DNA of 64,000 nt from Pomphorhynchus laevis (Eukaryota > Acanthocephala > Palaeacanthocephala > Echinorhynchida > Pomphorhynchidae), in the NCBI GenBank assembly GCA_012934845.2, contig WNNJ02000215.1:83232-147231 (forward strand), in the 5' to 3' direction. Position numbers and translations under genes: made by a program. This document shows positions 42,931 to 53,856 of the stretch, piece by piece (the first letter of the stretch is position 1; every line of letters begins with the position of its first letter). The notes beneath the pieces were generated by a model, which searched no databases, was not told the origin of the DNA, and saw only the letters and a list, made by a program, of their open reading frames with translations.

Positions 42931-45900
42931 TAAAGAATTTGTTAAATAATAAGCTACAACTACTAAAAAGTTAAAACATAAAAACATCAGAAAGACAAAA
43001 AAGAAAAACAAAATGTCAGTTCTTAATGTCTTCATTTGTCTTTACGGCCTCAGGGATCTGAGTCCTCCAGCCAATCCGACACGCCGATCTCCGACTGACC
43101 CACCCGGGGTCTCTCATCCCCCGAAGAATCCAATCAAGGCGGACTATGCTCGGTAATCGCGAGATGAATAACTTAAGAAACCTCAGTCTTTGCTCTGGGG
43201 AAAGTACCCTTGAAAAGAAGACTAATCCCGAGATAGCCCAAGTGCCCCAAAGGCGCACCTGGGTTTTCCCTTTCAATATCATATGCTGAGCCAGTTTCAG
43301 GGTCCAACTAGCTTTCTTCATAATACGTTTGAGTCTATCCAGGTCAGCTTTTTCCTACAGATTTATCGTAACAGTGAACTCCAGATATTTTACTCGACTC
43401 GTGAAGATAGGGAGTGGTTAAGGCTGCAAAATGGAGAGTGCAGAGTGTGTTAATCTCTTAAGTTTCTTTTTAATGGCAGGGGCACCATGAAAGACGACCA
43501 CCTGCGATTTTTCGGAGTTTAAAACAAGATTTGATGATGGCAACTGATCTTTTAATCTTAAAAAAAACGGCTGATGTCAGAGGCTACATCTTCACCCCTG
43601 GGCCCAGAGAACAGTGCTGTGGTATCATCAGCATATACCACTAGATGTTTATCGCGTTTGAATTTCTTGTATAGTTCAATGGAGTCAGCAAGATATAAGA
43701 TTCGAGAAAGTGGGAATCCTTGAGGCACACCGTAATAGGGTAGAACTGACGAGCATCAGGGTCGTCTTCATAGGAGAAACGCCTTGTATACAACAATATT
43801 TCCACCCTGTTAACAATTTTCGCAGGCAACCCAAGGGACTTGAGAGAAGAGATAACAAAAAGGAATGGAAATGCGGTCAAATGCCGCAGAAAAGTCAAGA
43901 AAGTCAACCACATCAAGCTGATGGTTGTTGTCGTGACAAAATTGATGCACTTCATCTATTGCTGAATGGACTGAGCGATCATTTACGTACCAATAAAAAC
44001 CTGTTGGGATTAAATTTCGCCTACTTAGATGGTTGCGGATTTTACGCGCAGGCGCCTTTTCGTAAATAGAGATGAGGGAGTTTTGAATTGAAATGTGCCG
44101 CAGATAGTTAGGACATGAAATCGATCTCTTTTATGGAATAAAAACACGACGTCTGATATTAATGCCAGCTATTCAAAACCATAAAGTTAATAGCATTGCA
44201 ATGGCAACCTCCTTTCTCTGGCTGTAGGTCAAAAGCTGACAGACCCGAGTGGAGAGTGGCGCGTGGGATCTGGATGTGCCCGCAATTATGGAGCCACTTT
44301 ATTGAGTGGCTCCATAATTATGTAGGGATAGTGACACTTCTAAAAGAGTCACTAAAGCTACCAATCCAACTTAATAATATATTCTTCCAGTAGACAAACT
44401 TCTATCTCTTGAAAATCCTCTAAAAGGAAGACTGAAAAGGGTTAAGGCGAGCAATACTCGCCCTATCCCTGCTCAGCTTGATCTTATATATAGTGATCCA
44501 GTATTCATTCGAGAGAGCCTGTCTGGTATAAACAGAGAGATTGGAAATATGTAACATTTTGGCAAGGATTTTGAGTTTTGTTTGAGTGGGATTGTATAAA
44601 CGACCTTTATAAGTAGTCGAAAGTAACGCGGTAGCTTGCGATGAGAGAAGGTCAAACTCTCATTCCAATTTGGGAGAAGAATTGGACAGCTGCCTGAAAG
44701 AAGGCAACTGATAGGATCAAAGTGGAACCTTCTCCTAAGCAACGTATCTTCCTATTTCCGCCAACGAATTAAGTCGTGAGAGGTGGTCAGATTTTGGCGC
44801 GACTGTTCAGTGCAGATGGGTTTTAACAGCCACATCTTATGTAACAAAAAAATGTCGAGGAGTGAATTTGTTGTTGAGCAATGAAAGGTGGGGGCTGGTG
44901 GTTTGTGAATAAGATAGTCGTTCTTTGCTATGCGGAGTGCTGCATTAAGCAAACGACAAGTTTTGTCATTAAAGTCACCAAGTACCATGTCATAACCACT
45001 ACCTAATATACAATCGAGGAGATTACGGTTCTTGTGAATTTATCCCGGCCGTATATAGATATTGGCTATGCTGATAAGTTTTCCGTTCTTACAGAGTGAT
45101 ATAACTAAACAAGACAGGGCTGGACAAGAGTAGTTTTACAGAATGGAAGATCTTAGGGATCATTTAACTAAGGTTAGATGACCTTGAGATAAAGAGGAGT
45201 GATGTGGGGTTATATACGGAGTATAGTGAGAATAAATGTGCTTTGGGATAAATCGGGTAATGTCCTGCGGAGCCGCATACATAGCGTCTCCTGAAGGACT
45301 ATAACATCTGCATCTCTTCCAGATAAAAGGCTAAGGGCAGATACACCTCCCGGATTCCACTGAAGGATATTCAGTGAAACAGGCTCTCGATTACTTTGCA
45401 TTGTGTTAAGTTAGCTAGAGTTAGATGCCTCCTTATAGTCAGAACTAGGAGTGAAAAGGTTTCCCTTCTCGCCCCCAGCCTGACTAGGCTGAGACACCTG
45501 CTCACTGGGCATTTCTTCATTTCCCTTTATTCTGTCGAAATTAGCCACAGCCCAGTGAAGGTCTCTTTTTGCGAGTTACATTGCAGCAACCATCTGAACT
45601 GGTCCTGTTCTCTTATTAGAAGGTTTCCTTTATTGCTAGGCTTACGTAGAGGAGGACAGTTTATGGTATGAAACATATTGCCTCCCGTCTCCTTGATCAG
45701 GTTTTCAACTTGGATCATCTCGGCTTGAATTCTTTCGTCCACATATTTAACCATATCCAAATCGTTCATCCTGATATTCAGACTAATATCCATAGTGCCC
45801 CCACTGATGACAGGTATTGCAGTGGGGGTAGGTCAGCGAGTCAGATTCAATTACTGTAAAGATTATGTCCCATAAAGAGATTAAACTTTGAGTTTGTAAG

Positions 45901-46470
45901 ACGAACCGCAACATCGACGGAGGCTTGGCCGAAGGCGACGGGAATCAAAAATCCTTTTTGCTGCTAGAAAATCTAACATTGACGATTTTGAAGTCATTTT
46001 CCGATGAGGTGAAGTCCTCACTGAACAGGAATGTTGGAATGTTATTGATTTTAATCGACGCTTGTATCTGCTTGAAGATAACACCTTGATCGAGGTAATA
46101 TTGTTTAAGAAAGTTATATATGCTTTGGCGAGGTCATCAGTGTAAAAAGAGGCTTTAATCTCAGTTTCGAAATACTTTAGAGTTGAATAAGTTTATGTTC
46201 TTATATTGCAAAGCAAACTTCCGTAGAAAAATATTGAATAAGTTGCTCCTTTCCATCGAAGCGAACAATTTTATGATAACCAGATTCTCCATTTTGGGAA
46301 CTGGGGGAAGCTCCCCCTCCGTTATATAGTTAAAAGATAACACTTTACTAACCTGCTTGCTTGAAATAAGCGATTTATCATGAAAATTGCTAGAGCTTTG
46401 ATGCTCCAAAAAGTGTTCGCACGTACAGATTTTTGCTCTCAAATAATTTTGAAATACCATATATCATTGT
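42931..46470 (-). mobile_element. Jockey-like element A2, decayed copy
   Basis: Parallel to A1 over its full coding length: 3' UTR (from 42931), ORF2 C-terminal block at 43016-43321 ('QVRLWGTWAISGLVFFSR'), RT pieces near 43.6-44.1 kb, endonuclease at 44.75-45.4 kb ('LNILQWNPGGVSALSLLSGRD') and ORF1 N-terminal part at 46161-46460 ('EGELPPVPKMENLVIIKL'). ORF1 has lost much of its zinc-knuckle region. Many indels and stops. Lies in the 11-kb EFL1 intron, same strand as the gene. Confidence 0.88.
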
Positions 46471-46671
46471 CGGCGAAGTTTGAATGCTTGTTACAAAAAT
46501 AACGTTTCAGTTCGGCTTCAAGATACGGCTGATAGAACTTCATTGCAAATAACACATTGAAGTTTCTCAATTCACGCTGTAACTATTGAAGTAGAACCGT
46601 AACGTAAAAATAGTCACTTCTTTTTAATGTGATTTTGTTTGAGATTCATTTTCATAGAATGTTCTATATTT

Positions 46672-46722
46672 AAAATAAGTTGCTCATTTCTATAGAAGCG
46701 AGCAACTTTATGATAACCAGAT
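46672..46722 (-). repeat. Detached 50-bp copy of Jockey ORF1 sequence
   Basis: 'aataagttgctcatttctat' and 'tttatgataaccagattc' repeat 46235-46290 of A2. It sits immediately left of the terminal repeat at 46733, so it may mark the target into which the next unit inserted. Confidence 0.7.
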
Positions 46723-46732
46723 TCCTAATCTA

Positions 46733-46773
46733 GTGCAAGCATGACCAGAGCAGGAAGGAAGACAGCCGATATT
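46733..46773 (+). repeat. Left 41-bp terminal direct repeat
   Basis: Matches 48127-48167 except for 4 adjacent bases (gacc against cgcg). Sequence diverges immediately after 'gatatt'. Confidence 0.85.
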
Positions 46774-46856
46774 TTTGAATTCACACTTTGACAACGGAAC
46801 GATCTAATTCACTAATTTCTGTCTTAAGTTATAATCCATCATCATCCTCAGAAGAT

Positions 46857-47401
46857 ATGCTGCCTGAACAACAATCTCAGATGTAAGAGCAGATGATGCA
46901 TGCGATAGCTCGTTTGGAACGGAACGTTCATGATCTTCAAAGCAACAAGGTATCGACTCCTGATGTGACTATGACACCAGCGATTGGAAATGACTTCAAT
47001 CAGGAAGATGTTAAGAGCTCATAGCAAGGATCGAAGCTGCATTAAATAGCCCGAGAGCAAAGCCACGAGACGCACATGAACTGGCAGCACGCCTCAGCAT
47101 GTTGAAAGCTACGTCGGAAGAAGATCTGGGAAACTATGTGGCAAATGAATGGTTCCAGATCTTCTTCCGCCGTGTGGTGACAATCTATATGGCGGTCACC
47201 CACGGCTGGCAAACAGTCGCGCCTCAGTTGCCTCGTGTAACTGGGGTGAAGGCGGAACTTGCCAGACGAGTGGGCCTGGACCTCAATAGGCCATTACAGT
47301 TTCAACCTTACACCCAACATGCATTTACCTCTCGGGATCAGCTGGCGATAAGGACTCAAAGCAACAAGCCACAGACCTCGAAAAAGAAAGGACGCAAATA
47401 A
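46857..47401 (+). pseudogene. Unknown gag-like ORF, one stop and one frameshift
   Basis: Starts at ATG 46857. A TAA follows after nine codons. A coiled-coil-like stretch ('MMHAIARLERNVHDLQSNK') comes next, then a 1-bp frameshift near 47017, and then a well-kept frame ('ELIARIEAALNSPRA', 'EEDLGNYVANEWFQIFFRRV', 'VAPQLPRVTGVKAELARRVG') ending in a basic tail 'TSKKKGRK'. Base composition is less AT-rich than the surroundings. A coiled coil, helical middle and basic tail would suit a small capsid or nucleoprotein, but I recognise no family. Confidence 0.5.
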
Positions 47402-48092
47402 CGACGAATTGCTTTGGTGTATATATAAAAAAAAGAATATTTCTTCTTGGTTTTTCTACCTTTGTAAGCTGGGTATATTTTTTATGTTTCGGGTCTAACT
47501 AGTTGAAAAGGAGGGTTGGAGTAGATATCTGAGGACACGGAGTTCAAGTGATACTGGGGTCGTAAGATCAACCTGCACTTTGAATAGACGCACGCCCTCT
47601 TACTCCCTATAAGTATTGTCTTGGTGACTACATTATCCTTTCTCATCTATAGACAACAAGACTTTGCTAATAGTAGAAAACGACTGAAATATGTCTTCTA
47701 TATCATTAGCTTTAGTCTTAGTGATACTGCATCCTGCGATACATGTCACAAAAAGATTACTTGTCTTACCAACAATGATAGGACATTTTTCCTTTTATCT
47801 TAAAGAATTATCTCGGTTTTCTGGCAAGCAGAACACGCTTCCTAAAATCTTGGTTTTAAATTCCTGATACAAACACCTTCTAGTAATTAAATGATGTATG
47901 ATTACAAAAAAAGAAAAAAGATAGCATTTCTATTCAGAAATCTTCTTATATATTATATTGCCAGACCAACTTCTGAGATATAAAATTTTTTGATAAGCAG
48001 CTATATCCATAACTATATCAACTGTCTTCTACCATTTACTTGCACGGAGAACAGCTTACTTCCCACACGAAATCACGTGTCTTTTTCGAAGG
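47402..48092. other. Right half of the repeat-bounded unit
   Basis: No long frame. It contains non-coding sequence running into the TATA region; would be UTR/U3 if the LTR-like model holds. Confidence 0.4.
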
Positions 48093-48099
48093 GTATAAA
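48093..48099 (+). promoter_or_regulatory. TATA box upstream of the right terminal repeat
   Basis: TATAAAT inside the palindromic 'ggtataaatacc'. The 41-bp repeat begins at 48127, 34 bp downstream of the first T, a normal TATA-to-start distance. Confidence 0.5.
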
Positions 48100-48126
48100 T
48101 ACCTCGAAACATGCTCCAAAAACCTT

Positions 48127-48167
48127 GTGCAAGCATCGCGAGAGCAGGAAGGAAGACAGCCGATATT
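48127..48167 (+). repeat. Right 41-bp terminal direct repeat
   Basis: Second copy of the 46733-46773 repeat. No poly(A) tract follows. Confidence 0.85.
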
Positions 48168-48662
48168 CAGATGTCTCAATAACACGGCTATAAAACAATG
48201 GAATATTTTTACTTAAAATTACAGTGCATTTTAATTAAGCTACATGTATAAAGCTTCACTATAGAAATAATATATGTGATATGGTCCTCCAATGTCATAA
48301 CGTTACTTGGCGCTATGCATTTTTATAGACAGTAATTTAAATCGTTTAAAAAATATTTATGATGCGTTAATAAAAATGTGTGAAATCATAATTCGACACC
48401 CCCGGGGTTGCAACCCACAAGTTGAGAACCGATGTTCTAATAGATCAATTAAGAAACAAGTAATTGGGGATCTAATCTTCTTCCAGAATTACTTCTTCCA
48501 GAAGTACATAAATTTTATAAATGTAATTATAACTCAAAAATGCTTTGATTATTACAATTCTAGCAAATAAAGAAACCATCGTTTCTTTTGTTTCTAATTT
48601 GTGATCCAATTTAAGTATATTGCTATAACACATTGTCCAATGATATATTGGACGTGTTCTTA
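48168..48662. other. Intronic AT-rich stretch
   Basis: No supported gene; an 87-codon frame at 48307-48570 lacks any recognisable feature. Confidence 0.45.
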
Positions 48663-48872
48663 TATTGTACAGGGCGTTTAAGCATTGAGAGAAAATACAT
48701 TAAAGATTATTACTCACAAAATTTCGACTATTGCAATAGTCCGTTTTAAATGCTATGTATGCTTAAGCACTCGAAAAGCATAACACTCAAAAAGACTAGT
48801 GCAATAGTCGAACATTTGTGAGTAATAATCTTTAATTTATTTTCTCTCAATGTTGAAACGCCCTGTACAATA
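48663..48872. repeat. Tc/mariner-type MITE, about 206 bp
   Basis: Long terminal inverted repeats starting 'TTGTACAGGGCGTTT' (48665) and ending 'AAACGCCCTGTACAA' (48870), flanked by TA on both sides (48663-48664, 48871-48872). Pairing extends inward over about 75 bp ('ttaaagattattactcacaa'). The ACAGGGYGTTT terminus and TA duplication are typical of Tc1/mariner-type elements. No ORF. Confidence 0.85.
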
Positions 48873-48934
48873 AAACACGCTAATAATTGTGCATTAATAA
48901 TTACATATTGAATTTACTGTTTATTCGTACCCAC

Positions 48935-49786
48935 CGACAGTGTCATAAGGGCACTCGATTTCACAACGGTACATTGCATGCACTAGTCTCTTAAACGGCC
49001 AGTTGTCAAATGCACGACAACACGTGTCTTTCATTAAGGAAATAAGCTGTCCAAACTCTTGTTTCACAGTAAAATCGTACGTGTTGGTGAAAGTTGAAAC
49101 GTCTTCATCGTTGCACGATAAAGAAATGGAAGAGGAGCGAGTACTGACAACGTCGAAAGTTGCAGAATACGAACTTTTGCTTAAATCAAATATATCATCG
49201 ATCCAATCAATTAATACACAGACACCGACAATAGGCTCACTACATAACGGTCCTCTATGTAATGATAATTGAAAGCCGTGAACTAGAGCTTCGAGAATTT
49301 TGGTTAGCATCGATCTTGAAGTATTTTGTAGTTCGTCATGGCAGTCGAATGTCATGTTCGTTGTCGTTCCATCATCCATCATTGATGGTGGTATACCAGC
49401 CACAAAAGATTGCTTAATGTTAGTTGAACGTATGCGATTACTGTGCCAAACTGATCTAAAGTATTGGTTTAGTACCGGATCTCGACTGACAAGGATATTA
49501 CTGGACACATTTGATAATCCTGGAGAAGATGATCCAAAGGATAAAATAGAGTCTAGAAATGTATTGATGTACTGTTTAGATTTTTTGGCACAATGTTCTG
49601 CCAATTTCTCTGCTAGCTTATTACGCAATTCTGGACCAGGTGAAAACAAAGATTGACTATTATCGTTAAGCAAATCGATGACAGATTGAGGTAACGGCAT
49701 TATAGATACACTAATTCGATCTGTGACGGTAGTAGCATCCAGCTTTGTAGAATTGTCGTCGATCGTTGGCAATACACTCTTAATAT
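48935..49786 (-). CDS. EFL1: EFL1 large exon, domain IV region (283 codons)
   Basis: Minus-strand 852-bp exon with acceptor 'ttgtttttcctag' (AG at 49787-49788) and donor GTGGGT at 48934. EFL1 landmarks in order: 'ISVSIMPLPQSVIDLLNDNS', 'SNILVSRDP', 'ALVHGFQLSLHRGPLCSEPI' followed by 'VGVCVLIDW', then a low-complexity serine-rich insert, and 'GQLISLMKDTCCRAF..PFKRLVHAMYRCEI'. The GPLC.EP box is a signature of EF-2 family domain IV. Phase 1 at both ends: it accepts C from the exon at 49864 and gives G to the exon at 37814. Fully open. Confidence 0.93.
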
Positions 49787-49863
49787 CTAGGAAAAACAAC
49801 TCAATTACAACAATTGGTACATCAAAAATTATAATATTATAATTAATAATATTATTTACTCAC

Positions 49864-49932
49864 GTGAAATATTCGTTTTATTGTAATCACGATAACAATT
49901 TAAAGGAACCACTAGGATAAATCCAATTTTTA
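49864..49932 (-). CDS. EFL1: EFL1 small exon upstream of the 77-bp intron
   Basis: Donor GTGAGT at 49863-49858 and a 77-bp intron to 49787. The frame 'VVPLNCYRDYNKTNIS' aligns with the 'EPIIPFRETI' segment of EFL1, just before the large exon, and phase with that exon is correct. The 5' limit is uncertain. The frame is open to about 50030, and the only nearby AG (before 'tggttcc') does not give the phase expected from the exon at 58404. An intermediate exon may be missing. Confidence 0.65.
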
Positions 49933-50030
49933 TAAGATTGACATAATTACCGACGATTTCTTCCGTGGAGTAGCGATCACCACGACCATAATTCTTCACA
50001 AAACACTGTGCAATCATTTCATGTACAATG

Positions 50031-50677
50031 TTTTAAGCTTGATGATCGTAGTGATCGCTGTTGGCACGGTAGAAATAAAAAATCCGATGAAACAATTTTT
50101 ACTCTGTTTTTTAAATCCGCTTTCACTCTACAGAAATAATCGACTTTGATTGATATCTAATCATCAGGAATATATTAAATTTTATTTGAGCGTATAAAAA
50201 AGGCTTCTATTAGACGGTACTTGTCGTCACATACTATCACGAGTGTTAGAGTGCTACGTGGGTTTTGATAGTCGGAACCTGCAAGTTCCGAATCGATTTG
50301 TTGCCGAATGGCGGATACACACCCTAGTCGCTAAAAATAAATTATTCCAGATCATTGATTTATCTATCAATATATATTTCTTTTGTTTTATAATAAATAA
50401 CAATTGAAAACAGAGTTGAGTGGTGACAATGACAGAGAATAACAATCGGATATTATTTAAAAATTGTGAAATTATCAACATTCGCATATATATAGAGAGA
50501 GAGCAACAATAGGCAAATAAAAATTTAAATTTTTTACGTAGCGACCACATTGGCGCTCTTTTTGCATACCCCCAAAATTGAAACTAAAAGTGTAAACTCA
50601 AAAGTGAAGGTTGAAGAAAGAACAAAACAAGGTAAGAAACAAGAAGAAAAGGAAGAAGGAGAAGAAGTAAAATAACA
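50031..50677. other. EFL1 intron and likely promoter/5' UTR of the nested gene
   Basis: AT-rich, then a purine-rich leader (50600-50670, many 'gaaga/aagaa' words) just before the plus-strand ORF. No TATA box stands out. Confidence 0.4.
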
Positions 50678-51889
50678 ATGGTAAATAAATTCATTATTGA
50701 TAGAGATGACAGTGATGAAGGTAGCGAAGACGATTTCTATGATGATGTAGATCCTTTTGATTTCGGTGCGGCACTGTTTGACACGTTCAACGTAATCAGT
50801 ATGCCTGGAAACGTTATCAGAAACAATTGGTTTACTGGTGCCAATAATATTTTTTCACTGAACGGCGATGAACCAAATCGAAATCAGTTCGTTAGCGAGA
50901 TATCACACTCAACAGGACGAACTTTTGAACAGCTAACAAACTTCAGGGACATCAATGCTGACATTAGTGGTATAGAGCATACAACATCTGTCGATCACGA
51001 CGACGATTATGAACCAGTTAGAGATGGATTAGGTGGCGGTACGATTTGGCATTACACTGTGGAATTCGGGAATTCTTTACCACAACAGCGTAGCAATGAC
51101 GATAACCACGGTAATTGTAGTCACAATGGAGTACACGGTATGAATAGTTTAATACATAATCATATGTGTTCATTATCAACGAATGTTCATGATGCTATGC
51201 ATAACAGTAATGATGATCACAATGATCAATTTCCCCATCATCAACACTATTTTCATTGTTGTAATTCATGCAACGTTGGAGAAATGAACGAAGAAGCTAT
51301 GGGTGAGACGGTCGTAGCGTATGATGCTAAGGGTACTAACGAAAATGATGGTAGTGGAGTAAGTAACAACATTCCTCAAGAAGAAATACCATCTCACAGT
51401 AGTGAAAACGGTGGCCAAATGGGAACCTATCCAATTTTGAGTTATTTATTGCATACTGCATGTGGATGTTGTTGTTTACCACATGTACGGGGATTATTAC
51501 ATAACAACTTAACAAATGATATTGAATGTTGTATGCATCAAAACAACGTTAAAAATGAAGAAGAGTTACCAGATTGCGAATTAAACTCTAGATCAGTAAA
51601 ATCTGCAGAAATACAGGAAAATGGAACGGGACTACAGGAAAATGAAATTCGAGAGGACGTTTCGTCTTCAAAATATTCACCAGAAAAAGAAGATGATGAT
51701 GCTATGACAATAAGGACTGCAGCGGATAGTGTACGATTAACATCTGCGCGCTCAGGTGATGATATGTTTGATAAAAGTGAAGATTTGACCGATGTTTGCC
51801 AAAGGTTTATAGACGAAATCGGCATACACAATAAAACAGATCCACCAACGTCACCCTCTTCACAGGGCAAAACATCCGAATCGAATTAA
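50678..51889 (+). CDS. Intronless orphan gene, acidic His/Cys/Asn-rich protein (403 aa)
   Basis: A single open frame in a good context ('aacaATGg'), lying antisense in an EFL1 intron. The N terminus is strongly acidic ('DRDDSDEGSEDDFYDDVDPFD'). The middle is rich in His, Asn and Cys ('HHQHYFHCCNSC', 'CGCCCLPH', 'ECCMHQNN'). The C-terminal third is polar with a possible short helix ('DVCQRFIDEIGI'). No signal peptide, membrane segment or known domain. The length of the open frame in AT-rich DNA argues that it is or was coding. AATAAA follows near 52000. Function unknown; metal binding is only a guess. Confidence 0.65.
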   Translation: MVNKFIIDRDDSDEGSEDDFYDDVDPFDFGAALFDTFNVISMPGNVIRNNWFTGANNIFSLNGDEPNRNQFVSEISHSTGRTFEQLTNFRDINADISGIEHTTSVDHDDDYEPVRDGLGGGTIWHYTVEFGNSLPQQRSNDDNHGNCSHNGVHGMNSLIHNHMCSLSTNVHDAMHNSNDDHNDQFPHHQHYFHCCNSCNVGEMNEEAMGETVVAYDAKGTNENDGSGVSNNIPQEEIPSHSSENGGQMGTYPILSYLLHTACGCCCLPHVRGLLHNNLTNDIECCMHQNNVKNEEELPDCELNSRSVKSAEIQENGTGLQENEIREDVSSSKYSPEKEDDDAMTIRTAADSVRLTSARSGDDMFDKSEDLTDVCQRFIDEIGIHNKTDPPTSPSSQGKTSESN

Positions 51890-51892
51890 TAT

Positions 51893-52340
51893 TATAATAG
51901 TCGAACTTATATAGACAGATTCCGACATTTTTTATGCGAAAGGGATCTTATTTCATTAAAAAACATTCTCCACATCTATAGAGAAGGTAGTCGATTAAAA
52001 ATAAAATTTTACTGTTCTGTTGTTGCGATTGTAAAATCAATTAAACTATTAATTATTTAAACTCTTAAGATAAAATAATATACATTTACTAAATTTTAAC
52101 TAAATAAGTATTTTATATATTATAAAATCTAAACTATATAACATCTTAAGTTTAAAATACTTATTATTATTTTTCACATATATTTATATAGAGTACAAAA
52201 TACGTATACACCTTAAACTAATATGATGTTCTATAATAAAACACAATGTTCTATATCCCCACTACATTAAGAAAACTGTTACATACAAAAATATATTCAT
52301 TTACCGCGTTTAAATATAACGAATTAAACAAATATAAAAG
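51893..52340. other. 3' flank of the orphan gene
   Basis: Very AT-rich with AATAAA near 52000 and 52233; no gene. Confidence 0.45.
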
Positions 52341-52531
52341 TAATTATTGAAGCTATATCAAAGGAAATAAGAAATTATTTTTGATATTTCGTTAACTACT
52401 GTTAGCATCTTCAGAAAATTACAAAAAATTACCTTCAGAAAAGGTAATTTTCTGAAGATGCTAACAGAAGTAGTTAGCGAAATATCAAAAATCATTTCTT
52501 ATCTCCTTTGATCAAGTTTTAATAATTATTT
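52341..52531. repeat. Fold-back MITE copy 4
   Basis: Starts 'taattattgaagctatatca', ends with the complement 'ttttaataatta'. Inner arms 'gaaattatttttgatatttc' and 'gaaatatcaaaaatcatttc' with the 'gcatcttcagaaaatta' motif on both sides of the centre. Confidence 0.88.
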
Positions 52532-52624
52532 TCGATTATTTTCGTTACACATTCTACCTGGAAGAAATGATGTTGCATTTACAATATAATTTATCAATAA
52601 ACATCTGACAGTCGATGTATTTCA

Positions 52625-52856
52625 AAACAACATCTTTTATATTTTAAATAGTTGATAATGATTCATTATTGATAAATAATTATTGAAGCTGGATTACCTG
52701 AAGTGATTATCTGAGTAATTTTGTCAAGATGCTAACAGAAGTTAGCGAAATATCAAAAATAATTTATTCTTTTCTTTGATCCATCTTCAATAATTATTTA
52801 TCAATAATGAATCAGTATCAACCATTTAAAATAAAAAAATGTTGTTTTGTATAGCA
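52625..52856. repeat. Fold-back MITE copy 5, long arms
   Basis: Arms extend to 'aaaacaacat' (52625) and 'atgttgtttt' (52856) and include 'tcattattgataaataattatt'. One inner half is partly lost. This copy shows that the full element is longer than the 'gctggatc' arms of the others. Confidence 0.8.
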
Positions 52857-53108
52857 AAACAATGGATTTATCAAAAATTATTTATGATTTTTAATTAATT
52901 TTTTAAATAAACTACCTGCATTTGGAGAATAAGACCACATTTTATCTGGATTGGCATTGACAAAAGTTTCTTTAAATGAAACCATCGGATCGGATACATT
53001 AAAATCAACAAAGCAAAAGCTTAAACAGAAAAATTAGATTTAAGAGCATAAAACGATAGTTTCATCACGTCAATATTTCTTTGTAGAAAAATACAAATTC
53101 AAGTTAAG

Positions 53109-53135
53109 TAATCCGGGATAAATAATCCCGGATTA
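53109..53135. repeat. Perfect short hairpin
   Basis: TAATCCGGGAT, loop AAATA, ATCCCGGATTA; an 11-bp GC-containing stem in AT-rich DNA. Confidence 0.8.
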
Positions 53136-53136
53136 T

Positions 53137-53640
53137 TTATGTAACGATTAATGTAAAGTAATGTAACAACTGCATAAAAAAGGTTATAGTGGTCAATCTG
53201 ATAGTACAAAGAAAAAAATTACAAAAACGACAGTTCATGTTCATCAGCGCGGTTGAATTTAAAGGATCTTTAAAGTTGTGATCCGGATTACAACGGTAGT
53301 CGCTCTCATTGTGCAGCTTCCCAATAAAAATTTCCTCTCTAAGGTGACACTCGACATCATTCATTATACAGCCATCAACAATGCAGTGTTTCATGCAGTA
53401 GATCTCATTATCTTCCTTGAAATGGTGTATGGCTCAATCCGTTATATTGAATGACCAAAAATGCGACCGTCTGACATCGAGTGATCATAACAACAGCAGA
53501 CTTTGGGCCGTTATACACTCGCATCTCTAACAGAGAAGGTCTGAGAGTAATTAAAATAGCCGCGAATATATCTGGATATTCAGCAAAACGAAAAAACTTT
53601 ATTATCGCCTCTCTTAAACTTGTACTAAAAAACAATTATT
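53137..53640 (-). other. Unassigned minus-strand frames
   Basis: Two adjoining frames, 53137-53394 ('MKHCIVDGCIMNDVEC..') and 53408-53635, with moderate base composition and spaced cysteines in the first. No family recognised. They may be degraded coding sequence of a transposon or gene. Confidence 0.3.
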
Positions 53641-53856
53641 TACAATACAATGGAAAGTCATTCCATTAAATATCCAGCATGGCTATGGAAACTCACATGG
53701 CCCAAACCTATTGACAAGCTGGCACTTATTGCCAATTAGCCTATTCTTATAGCGGCCTATGCAACGTCTTTTCGACATTAGTTGATCAATAGCTAAATAA
53801 TTGACCATCTTTAATCAGTTGTAGGGATAGTCTTTTCAAAGACTATCTCAGATCCC

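Larger units (their letters stand above)
46733..48167 (+). mobile_element. Unit bounded by 41-bp direct repeats with a gag-like ORF
   Basis: The 41-bp sequence starting 'gtgcaagcat' and ending 'gacagccgatatt' lies at both ends (46733-46773 and 48127-48167), with only four adjacent differences. The right copy begins about 30 bp after a TATAAAT at 48093, the position expected for a transcription start. The left copy has no such promoter. The arrangement R-...-U3-R fits a reverse-transcribed terminally redundant RNA of an LTR-like element, with pol missing. An ORF of unknown family fills the left half. The interpretation is inference. Confidence 0.55.

Noticed and set aside
46733-48167. Ordinary LTR retrotransposon with solo-LTR-like ends
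   Set aside because: The shared ends are only 41 bp, begin at a presumed transcription start and lack TG..CA borders and a target duplication.
49932-50030. Extension of the EFL1 small exon upstream ('MIAQCFVKNYGRGDRYSTEE')
   Set aside because: The frame is open but I see no EFL1 similarity there and no acceptor with fitting phase, so it was left out of the exon.
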